Source: an uncultured Oscillospiraceae bacterium (GTDB lineage Bacteria; Bacillota; Clostridia; Oscillospirales; Oscillospiraceae). From it: DNA of 16,075 nucleotides. Under the pieces are notes generated by a model, which was not told the DNA's origin, searched no databases, and saw nothing but the letters and a program-made list of their open reading frames with translations. A program made the translations under genes and the position numbers. The stretch is taken from NCBI GenBank assembly GCA_934590505.1, contig CAKTPC010000040.1:1-16075 (forward strand). Direction: 5' to 3'. Shown here in pieces: positions 6,252-13,518 of the stretch. Numbering within the stretch: the first letter of the stretch is position 1; every line of letters starts with the position of its first letter.

Positions 6252-7349
6252 ATGGCTGACCAGATAACAAATTACCAGTGCCCGACCTGTACAGGTCCGC
6301 TGCACTATGACGGCGCGAGCGGCAAGCTCAAGTGCGACTATTGCGGCAGTGAGTATGAGGTCGCCGAAATAGAGGCGCTGTATAAGGACAAGGACGCGGC
6401 AGCGGCGGCAGCCTCCGCAAAGGCGGAGGAAAAAGCTGCGGACGGCGATTGGGAATATTCCGACAACGGCTGGGGCGAGGACGCGGCGCACATGCGCAGC
6501 TACAATTGCCCAAGCTGCGGCGCGGAGCTTATCTGTGACGATACCACCGCCGCGACGAGCTGCCCCTACTGCGGCAATCCAAGCATCGTCCCCGGCCAGT
6601 TCACCAACTCCCTCAAGCCGGACTATGTCATTCCCTTCAAGCTCGATAAGAACGCAGCGAAGGCTGCCCTCAAGAAGTTTTACAGCGGCAAAAAGCTGCT
6701 GCCCAAGGGCTTTGCTTCCGAGAACCATATCGAGGAGATCAAGGGTGTGTACGTTCCCTTCTGGCTCTATGATGGCAGCGCCTACGCGGATGTGCGCTAT
6801 CACGCAACGCGTGTGCACAGCTACACCGAGGGCAACGACCGCGTGACGCGCACTGAGCATTACGGTATCCGCCGCGCGGGCACCGTGCAGTTTGAACGTA
6901 TCCCGGTCGACGCGTCTGAGAAAATGCCGGATGAATATATGGACGCTGTTGAGCCTTATAATTATGATGAGCTCAAGCCCTTCTCCACGGCCTATCTGCC
7001 GGGCTACCTTGCGGATAAATACGATGTCAGCGCCGACGAATGCTCAAAGCGCGCCGATGAGCGCGCCGTCAACACGGCTGTCAGTCTCATGGCCGAGAGC
7101 GTCATGGGCTATACCACCTGCGTTGAGGAAAACAAGAATGTCAGCGTCCGCCGCGGTAAAGTGAGCTATGCCCTTATGCCTGTCTGGATGCTCAACACCA
7201 AGTGGAACGGGAAGAATTATCTCTTTGCCATGAACGGCCAGACCGGCCGCTTGATAGGCGACCTGCCTATATCGAAGGGTAAGTTTTTCGGGTGGTTTGC
7301 CGGCATAGCCGTGCCGCTTATGGCGGTTATGGCGCTGCTGTTCGGTTGA
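6252..7349 (+). CDS. Zinc-ribbon membrane-anchored protein (YdjG-like)
   Basis: A 365-residue protein with two TFIIB-type zinc ribbons: C10/C13 with C28/C31, and C86/C89 with C104/C107, joined by an acidic, Ala-rich linker. The rest is a conserved domain with IPFKLDKNAAKAALKKFYSG at 127-146, VYVPFWLYDGSAYADV at 166-181, and ALMPVWMLNTKWNGKNYLFA at 307-326. One membrane helix sits at the end (about 345-364). This is the layout of YdjG, which in B. subtilis helps bring PspA and YdjI to the membrane. The gene starts 11 bases after the SPFH gene with ribosome site GGTGGAG. No enzymatic motif is visible; a structural membrane anchor is the likely role. Confidence 0.82.
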   Translation: MADQITNYQCPTCTGPLHYDGASGKLKCDYCGSEYEVAEIEALYKDKDAAAAAASAKAEEKAADGDWEYSDNGWGEDAAHMRSYNCPSCGAELICDDTTAATSCPYCGNPSIVPGQFTNSLKPDYVIPFKLDKNAAKAALKKFYSGKKLLPKGFASENHIEEIKGVYVPFWLYDGSAYADVRYHATRVHSYTEGNDRVTRTEHYGIRRAGTVQFERIPVDASEKMPDEYMDAVEPYNYDELKPFSTAYLPGYLADKYDVSADECSKRADERAVNTAVSLMAESVMGYTTCVEENKNVSVRRGKVSYALMPVWMLNTKWNGKNYLFAMNGQTGRLIGDLPISKGKFFGWFAGIAVPLMAVMALLFG

Positions 7350-7365
7350 GGAGGGGAGAGCGGAT

Positions 7366-8193
7366 ATGAAGAAAAGATTTGTTCTCGCTATGGTCCTCTG
7401 CATCGCACTTTGCCTCGCGCTGGGCGGTGCGGCTTTGGCGTCCTCTGCCGGTGACTCTCTCAGCTATGTCAGCGATACGGTAGGACTGCTGTCGCCGGAT
7501 GAGCAGCAGGAGCTTGAGACGACTGCTGCGCAGCTTGCCGAACGCTACGGCTGCGGTGTGTATGTAATTATCGTCGATGATTATACCGATTATACAAACG
7601 GCAGCATACAGGACTTTTCTGAAGCCATGTATGGTTACTACGGCCTTGGCCTCGGGGATGACCGCAACTGTCTGCTGCTCTCCCTGAGCATGAGCGAGCG
7701 TGACTATGACCTCGACGCGCACGGCAGTGTTGCCAACCGGGCCTTCACAGACTACGGCAAGGAGCAGCTTGCGCAGGAGTTCATTGACGACTTCCGCTAT
7801 GACAACTGGTTTGCCGGATTTAAAGACTACATGAGCACCGCCGGACAGTATCTCGAAGCAGCAGAAAACGGCGAGCCTGTCGACGTGTACGGTGACAGCG
7901 GTGAGATCGATCCCGCTGTTTCAGCCGGGGTTAATATCCTGTTCATCGTCGTCATACCCTGCCTGATTTCGCTTGCCGTGTGCGGCATCTTCGCCGCGCA
8001 GATGAAAACGGCGAGACGCCAGACCGGCGCAAGGGGATACATAAGCCACGGCGGCGTGGATATGCGCGTCACACAGGATCAGTTCCTCTACCATACCGAG
8101 ACGCGCCAGCCGATACCGCAGAACAACAATAACAGCGGAGGCGGCACGACGATCAACTCAGCCGGTCACTCCCACAGCAGCGGCAAATTCTGA
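7366..8193 (+). CDS. TPM-domain membrane protein (YdjH-like)
   Basis: A 275-residue exported, membrane-anchored protein. It has a signal peptide with a probable cut after ALA (residues 23-25). A TPM domain spans about 33-166: YVSDTVGLLSPDEQQELE, then CGVYVIIVDDYTDY, then GDDRNCLLLSLSMSERDY. A membrane helix is at about 188-210, followed by a basic, Asn/Gly/Ser/His-rich C-terminus ending SHSSGKF. TPM domains occur in B. subtilis YdjH and in photosystem-repair proteins such as TLP18.3. The domain should face outside and the Gly-rich tail inside. It starts 16 bases after the YdjG-like gene behind GGAGGGGAG and closes the operon before a strong terminator. Confidence 0.83.
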   Translation: MKKRFVLAMVLCIALCLALGGAALASSAGDSLSYVSDTVGLLSPDEQQELETTAAQLAERYGCGVYVIIVDDYTDYTNGSIQDFSEAMYGYYGLGLGDDRNCLLLSLSMSERDYDLDAHGSVANRAFTDYGKEQLAQEFIDDFRYDNWFAGFKDYMSTAGQYLEAAENGEPVDVYGDSGEIDPAVSAGVNILFIVVIPCLISLAVCGIFAAQMKTARRQTGARGYISHGGVDMRVTQDQFLYHTETRQPIPQNNNNSGGGTTINSAGHSHSSGKF

Positions 8194-8202
8194 ATATACC
8201 GA

Positions 8203-8251
8203 TATAAAAGACATTGGGCTGATGCACTGCATCAGCCCAATGTCTTTTATA
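8203..8251. terminator. Long bidirectional terminator hairpin
   Basis: A 49-base almost perfect inverted repeat: 24 bp of uninterrupted pairing around one central base (8227). A-rich and T-rich outer ends give T-runs in both directions. It lies between the convergent ydjH-like gene and the P-loop gene (stop at 8282) and should end both transcripts. Confidence 0.85.
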
Positions 8252-8281
8252 ATTTCTAAGTAAGCCGTTTGTGATAGAGCC

Positions 8282-9256
8282 TTACTTGCTGTAGTTTGCG
8301 TACATGGTGTCAGTTGCCTTGCGGATGGCGGCGGTGACGTCGGCGACCTTGTCCGCGTCCCACTCGGAGGGCTCGGCGCGGAGGAAAGAGGTCTTGTCCA
8401 CGCGGTTATCGAAGATGCCGATGGGGACATGGTAGGTGCGGCCATGGGCGTTCACGGTTACGGTGTTCTCGACCTCGGTGTTGTTCACGAGGTACTCCAT
8501 ATCGTCACAGCCATAGTCGCCGAGCATGACGGCCATGGGCACGCCGTGATGGAGATTAGAGCCGGGATCGTTCGGGTCGGCGCGGTCGGCGTTCTTGCGG
8601 CGGGATTCCTCGGGAGTTACCCAGATATAGAGGATAACGGCGTTTTCAAGGATCTCGGGGCAGAACATAGGAAGGGAATACTGATAGCCGAAGGTGCCGG
8701 TCAGCGGCATGGAGGAGCCGTCAGGCCCGCCGCGGGCGCACTCTATGATGATGGTTTTGTTCTCGAAGGACTCAGGGTATCCCGCGTGCTTCTCATCGAG
8801 CATGGCGCGGGCTTCGGTTTCAAGGATAGCGGCGAGCTTTGCGCGCACGTTCTCATCCAGCAGACCGAGGCGCGGAGGAATACCGGCGACGAGACCTGCG
8901 CGGTCGTAGCGGTCAAACAACAGCTGCGCGGCGGAATCGGTCTTGACGACATTGCGGTTCATGAGGTCGTGGTAATCCTCATTGAGCAGAGCGCAGAGCG
9001 TGCCCCAATCGCGCCCGTCGATGAAGGGCTCCTCGCCGGGGTAGAAGATACGGGGCTGACCCATGGCCTGAAGCTCATTGTCGATGCGGCGCATCATGTG
9101 AACGTAAGGGAAGTCGTCAAGCTGAAGGTTTTCGCCGATGTGGAACTCATTCTGGAGCCGCTCGGGCTCAACATTTGCCATGAAGTTTCTGACCTCGGAC
9201 TTGCCGGAGGCGGGGAGTGCCTGAAGCAGGACGACCTTAAAGACTTTGTTTTCCAT
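8282..9256 (-). CDS. Unrecognised P-loop NTPase/kinase-like protein
   Basis: A 324-residue soluble protein that I cannot place in a named family. After VFKVVLLQ comes a Walker A-like ALPASGKSE at residues 13-21, with Ala in place of the usual first Gly. LQLDDFPYVHMMRRID at 44-59 could hold substrate-binding acidic residues. NKTIIIECARGGPDG at 166-180 resembles a Walker B strand. AVILYIWVTPEESRRKNADR at 206-225 looks like a kinase strand plus Arg-rich lid. LGDYGCDDMEYL and HVPIGIFDN follow. This fits the small-molecule kinase fold, but the substrate is unknown. It has a strong ribosome site (AAGGAG) and begins 15 bases after the 5'-nucleotidase gene, as the last gene of the phn-type operon. 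No signal peptide or membrane helix is seen. Confidence 0.75.
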   Translation of the reverse strand: MENKVFKVVLLQALPASGKSEVRNFMANVEPERLQNEFHIGENLQLDDFPYVHMMRRIDNELQAMGQPRIFYPGEEPFIDGRDWGTLCALLNEDYHDLMNRNVVKTDSAAQLLFDRYDRAGLVAGIPPRLGLLDENVRAKLAAILETEARAMLDEKHAGYPESFENKTIIIECARGGPDGSSMPLTGTFGYQYSLPMFCPEILENAVILYIWVTPEESRRKNADRADPNDPGSNLHHGVPMAVMLGDYGCDDMEYLVNNTEVENTVTVNAHGRTYHVPIGIFDNRVDKTSFLRAEPSEWDADKVADVTAAIRKATDTMYANYSK

Positions 9257-9271
9257 GTTGTTCTCCTTAAA

Positions 9272-10783
9272 TCAGTATTTGACATTAAACCACTTTGTTT
9301 TATCGACCGTGATGTCCTTATGACGCAGGACATAGTCGATTATAAGCTCCGCAATCTCTGTCGGCTGCTCGCGCAGTACCTCGCACTCGGTATAGACACC
9401 GTAGCCGCCGGCACCGGAGGCGCGGTAATTGTTCATGCAGAGCGAGAGCGTGCGCGTATCGTCGAGCTCTTCACCGCGCCAGAGGATGGATGTGACCCTG
9501 TCCCCGACCGGGCGGCGCAGGTCGAATGTGACATGCACACCGGAGATATAGTCGTAATTGAAATGCTGCACGATGGGATGCAGGAAGCTTTCACTGACAG
9601 TAATCGTCCTGTCCGCGCCGAGGGTGAAGTATTCGGCGCTGCGCTCGAGGGCGCGCTTGAGCTGCGCGCGGTTTACGGCGAGGGTTACGAGCGTGTTCGG
9701 GAAGATGTAGGTTGAGACGATATCGCGCACTGTGACGTTCTTATCAAAGCCGCGCACGGTGTTTGCAAGGCTCGCGCATGAGATATCTGCACCAGACGCT
9801 TCTAACTGCACCTGATTGAAGAAGTTTGCGATCAGCGAGCCGTTCAGTGCCATGTCGAGCGGGGCGGAGGGGGTGAGCGCGGTATCGAGATGGCCGACGG
9901 GGCGATCGAGCCATGCGGAAGTCTCCTTATCGATGGGAGCAAGATACTCCGCAGCGGCGGGGAGAGGCTGCTCTGACGGCCTGCACAGGCGGCTCTCTGC
10001 TTTGACAGTATCGCCGACAGTGACGTCCATGCGGATATATGCCGCGGCTTTGTCCGGCGGCTGGCAGGTGTATGTGCCGCTAAGGCACAGGTCCTCGACC
10101 GGCATATGCTGGTGCCCAGCGAGAAGAATATCAAAGCCGAGCTCATTGCAGATGCGGCAGCCCTGATTTTCATCCGTCGTATAGAGCAGCGCGCCGGTGC
10201 GCAGGTCGTTTTCAAAGCCGCCGTGGTAAATGCAGACCGTGAGGTCGACCTGCTGCTGTTTGAGCTCTGCATATGCCTCGGCTGCGGCGGTGAAAGCGTC
10301 GGTCACGGTGATGCCATCAAGGTTTGCTGACTGCTCCCACTGGGAGACAAAGTGCGTCGTGACGCCGGTAAGGCCGACACGCAGGCCGTTCTGGAGCGTG
10401 ACGACCGCAGTGCGGCGCACGCCAGCTATGCCGCCTATGTTCGCGCAGAGGCACACGGCGTCAAGCTCGCGCAGGTAGCGCTCTATCTCGGCCTTGCCGT
10501 AATTAAAATCGTGATTGCCGAGCGTGACGAAGTCATAGCCGCCGAGGTTCAGGAGACGCGCCGGGACATAGTCACCGTCCCGGCGCTGGCTATAGAGATA
10601 ATAAGTCAGGGGACTGCCCTGAAGGATATCCCCGCCGTCGATGATGAGGGTATTGCCGTCATTGGCAAAGCTGTTTATGCAGTTGGCAAGACCGGACTGC
10701 GCGCTCTTTCCGCTGGCATAGTCAACTGGAGAGAAATAACCGTGGACATCGCTTGTATAGTATATCGTAAGCTTACGCTGCAT
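9272..10783 (-). CDS. Cytosolic 5'-nucleotidase/metallophosphoesterase family protein
   Basis: A 503-residue enzyme of the UshA/YfkN superfamily, which hydrolyses nucleoside monophosphates, cyclic nucleotides or other phosphate esters with two metal ions. Metal-site motifs are in order: SDVHG at residues 11-15, DGGDILQGSP at 49-58, GNHDF at 89-93, YHGG at 186-189 and GHQHM at 223-227. The C-terminal 5'-nucleotidase domain has LIANFFNQV, VTVRDIVSTYIFPNTL and NNYRASGAGGYGV. The start at 10783 (MQRKLTIYYTSDVHG) is chosen because AAAGGA precedes it and the phosphoesterase domain begins at once; the in-frame extension to 10954 would overlap phnE. There is no signal peptide, unlike the common secreted members, so it should act inside the cell, after import by the transporter encoded upstream. 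Confidence 0.88.
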   Translation of the reverse strand: MQRKLTIYYTSDVHGYFSPVDYASGKSAQSGLANCINSFANDGNTLIIDGGDILQGSPLTYYLYSQRRDGDYVPARLLNLGGYDFVTLGNHDFNYGKAEIERYLRELDAVCLCANIGGIAGVRRTAVVTLQNGLRVGLTGVTTHFVSQWEQSANLDGITVTDAFTAAAEAYAELKQQQVDLTVCIYHGGFENDLRTGALLYTTDENQGCRICNELGFDILLAGHQHMPVEDLCLSGTYTCQPPDKAAAYIRMDVTVGDTVKAESRLCRPSEQPLPAAAEYLAPIDKETSAWLDRPVGHLDTALTPSAPLDMALNGSLIANFFNQVQLEASGADISCASLANTVRGFDKNVTVRDIVSTYIFPNTLVTLAVNRAQLKRALERSAEYFTLGADRTITVSESFLHPIVQHFNYDYISGVHVTFDLRRPVGDRVTSILWRGEELDDTRTLSLCMNNYRASGAGGYGVYTECEVLREQPTEIAELIIDYVLRHKDITVDKTKWFNVKY

Positions 10784-10801
10784 GGTGATCCTTTCGTAAT
10801 A

Positions 10802-10828
10802 ATATCCCTGCGCATGGCGCAGGGATAT
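10802..10828 (-). promoter_or_regulatory. Intercistronic hairpin between phnE and the nucleotidase gene
   Basis: A perfect 12-bp stem (ATATCCCTGCGC with its complement) and a 3-base loop fill most of the 50-base gap. No T-run follows on the minus strand, and the nucleotidase ribosome site comes just after. A role in mRNA stability or partial attenuation is likely; it is not a full terminator. Confidence 0.6.
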
Positions 10829-10833
10829 AAACA

Positions 10834-11691
10834 TTATGCGCCGTGGGCGAGCTTTCTGCGGATGCGTGTGGAAATGAACTCGATAATGAGCACCAGCACC
10901 ATGAGACCCCAGACGAAGGAGCCGACCATTGCCCAGCGGCGGCTGTTGAGGCACTGCACCAGTGACGCGCCGATGCCGCCTGCGCCGACGATACCGAGGG
11001 TGGTAGCGTCCTTGAGGTTAATGTCAAAGCGGTAGATGGTAGTGGAGATAAAGCTCGCGGTGAGCTGGGGGATGACGCCGTAGCGGATCTTCTGGAACGG
11101 TGTGCAGCCCATAGCGTCAAGGCTTTCGAGGATGTGAGTGTCAAGATCCTCGATAGCGGTGATGTACATCTTGGAGATCATGCCTATTGAGCAGACGGAC
11201 TGGGTGATAACGCCGCAGGCGGCGCCGGGGCCGGTGACGCGGATCCACATGAGCGCCCAGACGATGCTCGGGATGGTGCGGATCATAAGGATGAGGACGC
11301 GCACGACGTATGCCACGGGCTTCGGCATGATGTTGAACGACGCGAGGAAGGCGAAGGGGATAGCGAGGATCGCGCCGAAGAGCGTACCGAGCACCGCAAT
11401 GGCAATGGTCTGGAGCAGCAGATACGGCACGTCGGAGTCACCGGAGCCGAACATCAGCGCGGTGTCCGGATGGAACACGCCGTGGACAACGCCCTTTGCG
11501 ACCTCCGTACCGGTCGCGGTAAGGCCGGTAAAGTGGATGTCATTGGCGGACCAGCCGATGAGCACCGCGATGATGAGGACTATCGCCGTGTACAGCAGCC
11601 ACTTGCGTGGACGGTTTGCGTACATCTCCGCGACGGTGAGCTTGCGGTCGAGAGTCTCTTCAAGCATTTCTATCTTGTTTTTCTTACTCAT
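10834..11691 (-). CDS. phnE: Phosphonate-type ABC transporter permease (second PhnE)
   Basis: A 285-residue inner-membrane permease of the PhnE type. It has a cytosolic N-terminus, a first helix at about 31-48, a loop of about 40 residues, then four to five further helices. The ATPase-contact (EAA-type) loop is seen as ESLDAMGCTPFQ followed by YGVIPQ at about 189-209, and GIVGAGGIGASL at 233-244 is the usual PhnE signature. It starts 12 bases after the stop of the other phnE gene, with AAAGGAG. With its partner it should form the heterodimeric channel for the substrate captured by PhnD. The first helix region (residues 1-90) differs from its paralogue. Confidence 0.9.
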   Translation of the reverse strand: MSKKNKIEMLEETLDRKLTVAEMYANRPRKWLLYTAIVLIIAVLIGWSANDIHFTGLTATGTEVAKGVVHGVFHPDTALMFGSGDSDVPYLLLQTIAIAVLGTLFGAILAIPFAFLASFNIMPKPVAYVVRVLILMIRTIPSIVWALMWIRVTGPGAACGVITQSVCSIGMISKMYITAIEDLDTHILESLDAMGCTPFQKIRYGVIPQLTASFISTTIYRFDINLKDATTLGIVGAGGIGASLVQCLNSRRWAMVGSFVWGLMVLVLIIEFISTRIRRKLAHGA

Positions 11692-11703
11692 GAGCTTCTC
11701 CTT

Positions 11704-12558
11704 TCAGCTCAGCTTCTTGCGAAGATATTCGCTGAAGAAGTCAATGGCAACGACGACGACAAACAGCGACAGCAGAACCATGCCAAGGCTGTTGTAGTCA
11801 CGCCAGCCGATGCGCTCGTTTATCGTGATGCCGAGGCCGCCCGCGCCGACGTAGCCGAGGATGGCGGAGGCGCGGATGTTCATCTCAAAGCAGTAAAGGC
11901 TGTGGCTGAGATAGACGGGCAGTATCTGCGGCACGCAGGCCGACCAGAAGGCCTGGAACTTGTTCGCACCGAGAGCCTCCATGGCCTCGAAAGGCCCCAT
12001 GTCGATGGTCTCGATGCTCTCAAAGAGCATCTTTGCGACGATGCCGAAGGTGAAAATCGCGATGGCGACGGTGCCGGAGAAAGTGCCGAGGGAGAAGATG
12101 AGCGCGCAGACGAGCGCGATGATAAGAGTCGGCAGGGTGCGGATCAGAGCGAGGATGAAGCGGAAAAAGCTGACCAGCGGGAGGCTGCGGTTAATGTTGC
12201 TGGAGGAGAGGATTGCGACAGGCAGCGCGAGGACGCAGCCGATGACCGTACCTAGGACGGACATCTTGATAGTATCGATGAGCGGCGAGATGACCTTCGG
12301 GAAAAACTCCCAGTTCGGCTGGAAGATTTTGGCCAGCAGGTCGAGCATCTTGCTGAACTTATGTATGACGACGGCCATGTCAAAGCCGGTCATCTTAAGC
12401 GAGAGCCATATGGCCAGCGCGAGCAGCACGACTATCAGCGGCGCGCGGCTGCGGCGGCGGCGAACGGAATGCCCGTTTGCGAGGGTAATGACCTGGGGCT
12501 TGAAGATCTTGTCATACAGAGTCTCTTTATAGAGAACGGCGGAGTTTTCGTTATCCAT
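11704..12558 (-). CDS. phnE: Phosphonate-type ABC transporter permease (first PhnE)
   Basis: A 284-residue inner-membrane permease paralogous to the next gene in the operon. The N-terminal cytosolic segment is basic (VRRRRSR at about 32-38), with helices at about 39-57, 97-120, 130-155, 160-180 and 255-275. The EAA-type loop is EALGANKFQAF with VPQ at 194-211, and ILGYVGAGGLG at 233-243 is the PhnE signature. Its start is four bases after the phnC stop. Two different PhnE subunits in one operon are common in Firmicutes transporters of this class. The substrate class (phosphonate, phosphite or phosphate ester) cannot be told from the permease. Confidence 0.9.
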   Translation of the reverse strand: MDNENSAVLYKETLYDKIFKPQVITLANGHSVRRRRSRAPLIVVLLALAIWLSLKMTGFDMAVVIHKFSKMLDLLAKIFQPNWEFFPKVISPLIDTIKMSVLGTVIGCVLALPVAILSSSNINRSLPLVSFFRFILALIRTLPTLIIALVCALIFSLGTFSGTVAIAIFTFGIVAKMLFESIETIDMGPFEAMEALGANKFQAFWSACVPQILPVYLSHSLYCFEMNIRASAILGYVGAGGLGITINERIGWRDYNSLGMVLLSLFVVVVAIDFFSEYLRKKLS

Positions 12559-12562
12559 GCGC

Positions 12563-13357
12563 TCAGCCCTCTGCCTTGACCTGCGGGATCTCGCCTTCGC
12601 CCTCGCCCATGGTGGGAGCCTTGGCGCCGTTATAGACCTCGTCTATCTGCTCCTGAGTGATGGTGCTGGCGGGGCCGTCGAAAACTATCTCGCCTGCGCG
12701 GATGCCGATGACGCGGTCGCAGTACTTGAGCGCGAGGTCGACATGGTGGATATTGAGGAGGATGGAGATATTATATTCCTTATTGATGCGGACAAAGTCC
12801 TGCATGACCTGCTTTGCGGTGATGGGGTCGAGCGAGGCGACAGGCTCGTCGGCAAGGATGATCTTCGGGTTCTGGTTCAGAGTGCGCGCAAGCGCGACGC
12901 GCTGCTGCTGGCCGCCGGAGAGCTGGTCGCAGCGGGTGTAGGCCTTGTCAAGAATGCCGACCTTATCGAGGCTTTCGAGCGCATGCATTTTCTGCTCCTT
13001 GGAGAAGATGCCGAAGAGCACCTTGAAGAATGGCATATCGGGCACGTCGGCAGTCAGAACGTTCTTGATGGCGGTGCTGCGCGTGACGAGGTTGAAGCTC
13101 TGGAAGATCATGCCGACCTTGCGGCGGTAGCGGCGGAGCTCCTTGCCGCGCAGAGAGTCGACCTCGACGCCGTCAACGGTGAGCTCGCCCTTGGAGATAT
13201 CGTGCATACGGTTGATGCAGCGCAGGATCGTGGACTTGCCCGCGCCGGACAGGCCGATGATCGCAACGAATTCACCCTGCTCGATCTGAAGATTGATGTT
13301 CTTCAGCGCGGTAAAGCCGTTGGGATAGGTCTTGTAAACATTCTTAAATTCTATCAT
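12563..13357 (-). CDS. phnC: Phosphonate-type ABC transporter ATPase PhnC
   Basis: A 264-residue ATPase. Motifs: Walker A GLSGAGKST at 35-43, Q-loop Gln86 in GMIFQSFNLV, signature LSGGQQQRVALAR at 146-158, Walker B IILADEP at 166-172, D-loop ASLDP and switch His in NIHHVDLA at about 202-209. The GMIFQSFNLVTR and ADEPVASLDP segments are typical of PhnC. The start at 13357 (MIEFKNVYKTYPNG) is preferred to an in-frame ATG at 13417, because the longer form would translate a hairpin loop region and add no conserved sequence. The C-terminal tail is Gly/Glu-rich. The ribosome site is modest (AAAGAG), perhaps tuned by the upstream hairpins. Confidence 0.92.
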   Translation of the reverse strand: MIEFKNVYKTYPNGFTALKNINLQIEQGEFVAIIGLSGAGKSTILRCINRMHDISKGELTVDGVEVDSLRGKELRRYRRKVGMIFQSFNLVTRSTAIKNVLTADVPDMPFFKVLFGIFSKEQKMHALESLDKVGILDKAYTRCDQLSGGQQQRVALARTLNQNPKIILADEPVASLDPITAKQVMQDFVRINKEYNISILLNIHHVDLALKYCDRVIGIRAGEIVFDGPASTITQEQIDEVYNGAKAPTMGEGEGEIPQVKAEG

Positions 13358-13404
13358 GCTGCGACTCTTTTCTCTTTCAATATGGATTTCAGTTCCTATT
13401 AGCT

Positions 13405-13440
13405 GACAGGAAAGCACAGAATGCTCTGCGCTCTCCTGTC
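13405..13440 (-). promoter_or_regulatory. Hairpin in the phnC leader
   Basis: A 16-bp stem with a 4-base loop. Two pairs are G-U only if the minus strand is the transcript, and are mismatches on the plus strand; this shows the structure is kept for the phn mRNA. It lies about 50 bases before phnC. It may protect or process the phnC end of the transcript. Confidence 0.6.
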
Positions 13441-13469
13441 GGACAATAGCCGCGTAAAAAGATTTAGGA

Positions 13470-13500
13470 AAACAGCGCCCTGTAGGGCAGGGCGCTGTTT
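13470..13500 (-). terminator. Partial terminator between phnD and phnC
   Basis: A perfect 13-bp GC-rich stem (AAACAGCGCCCTG with its complement, 5-base loop). In the minus-strand transcript it is followed by TTTTCC and shortly by a second T-run. It begins 18 bases after the phnD stop. It probably ends most transcripts so that the binding protein is made in excess over the transporter subunits, a common arrangement. Confidence 0.7.
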
Positions 13501-13518
13501 GTGGTTTGCTTTGAGCTA

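Noticed and set aside
8429..9715. Plus-strand open frame (428 codons) opposite the P-loop and nucleotidase genes
   Set aside because: It spans two real minus-strand genes with good ribosome sites and has no recognisable motif.
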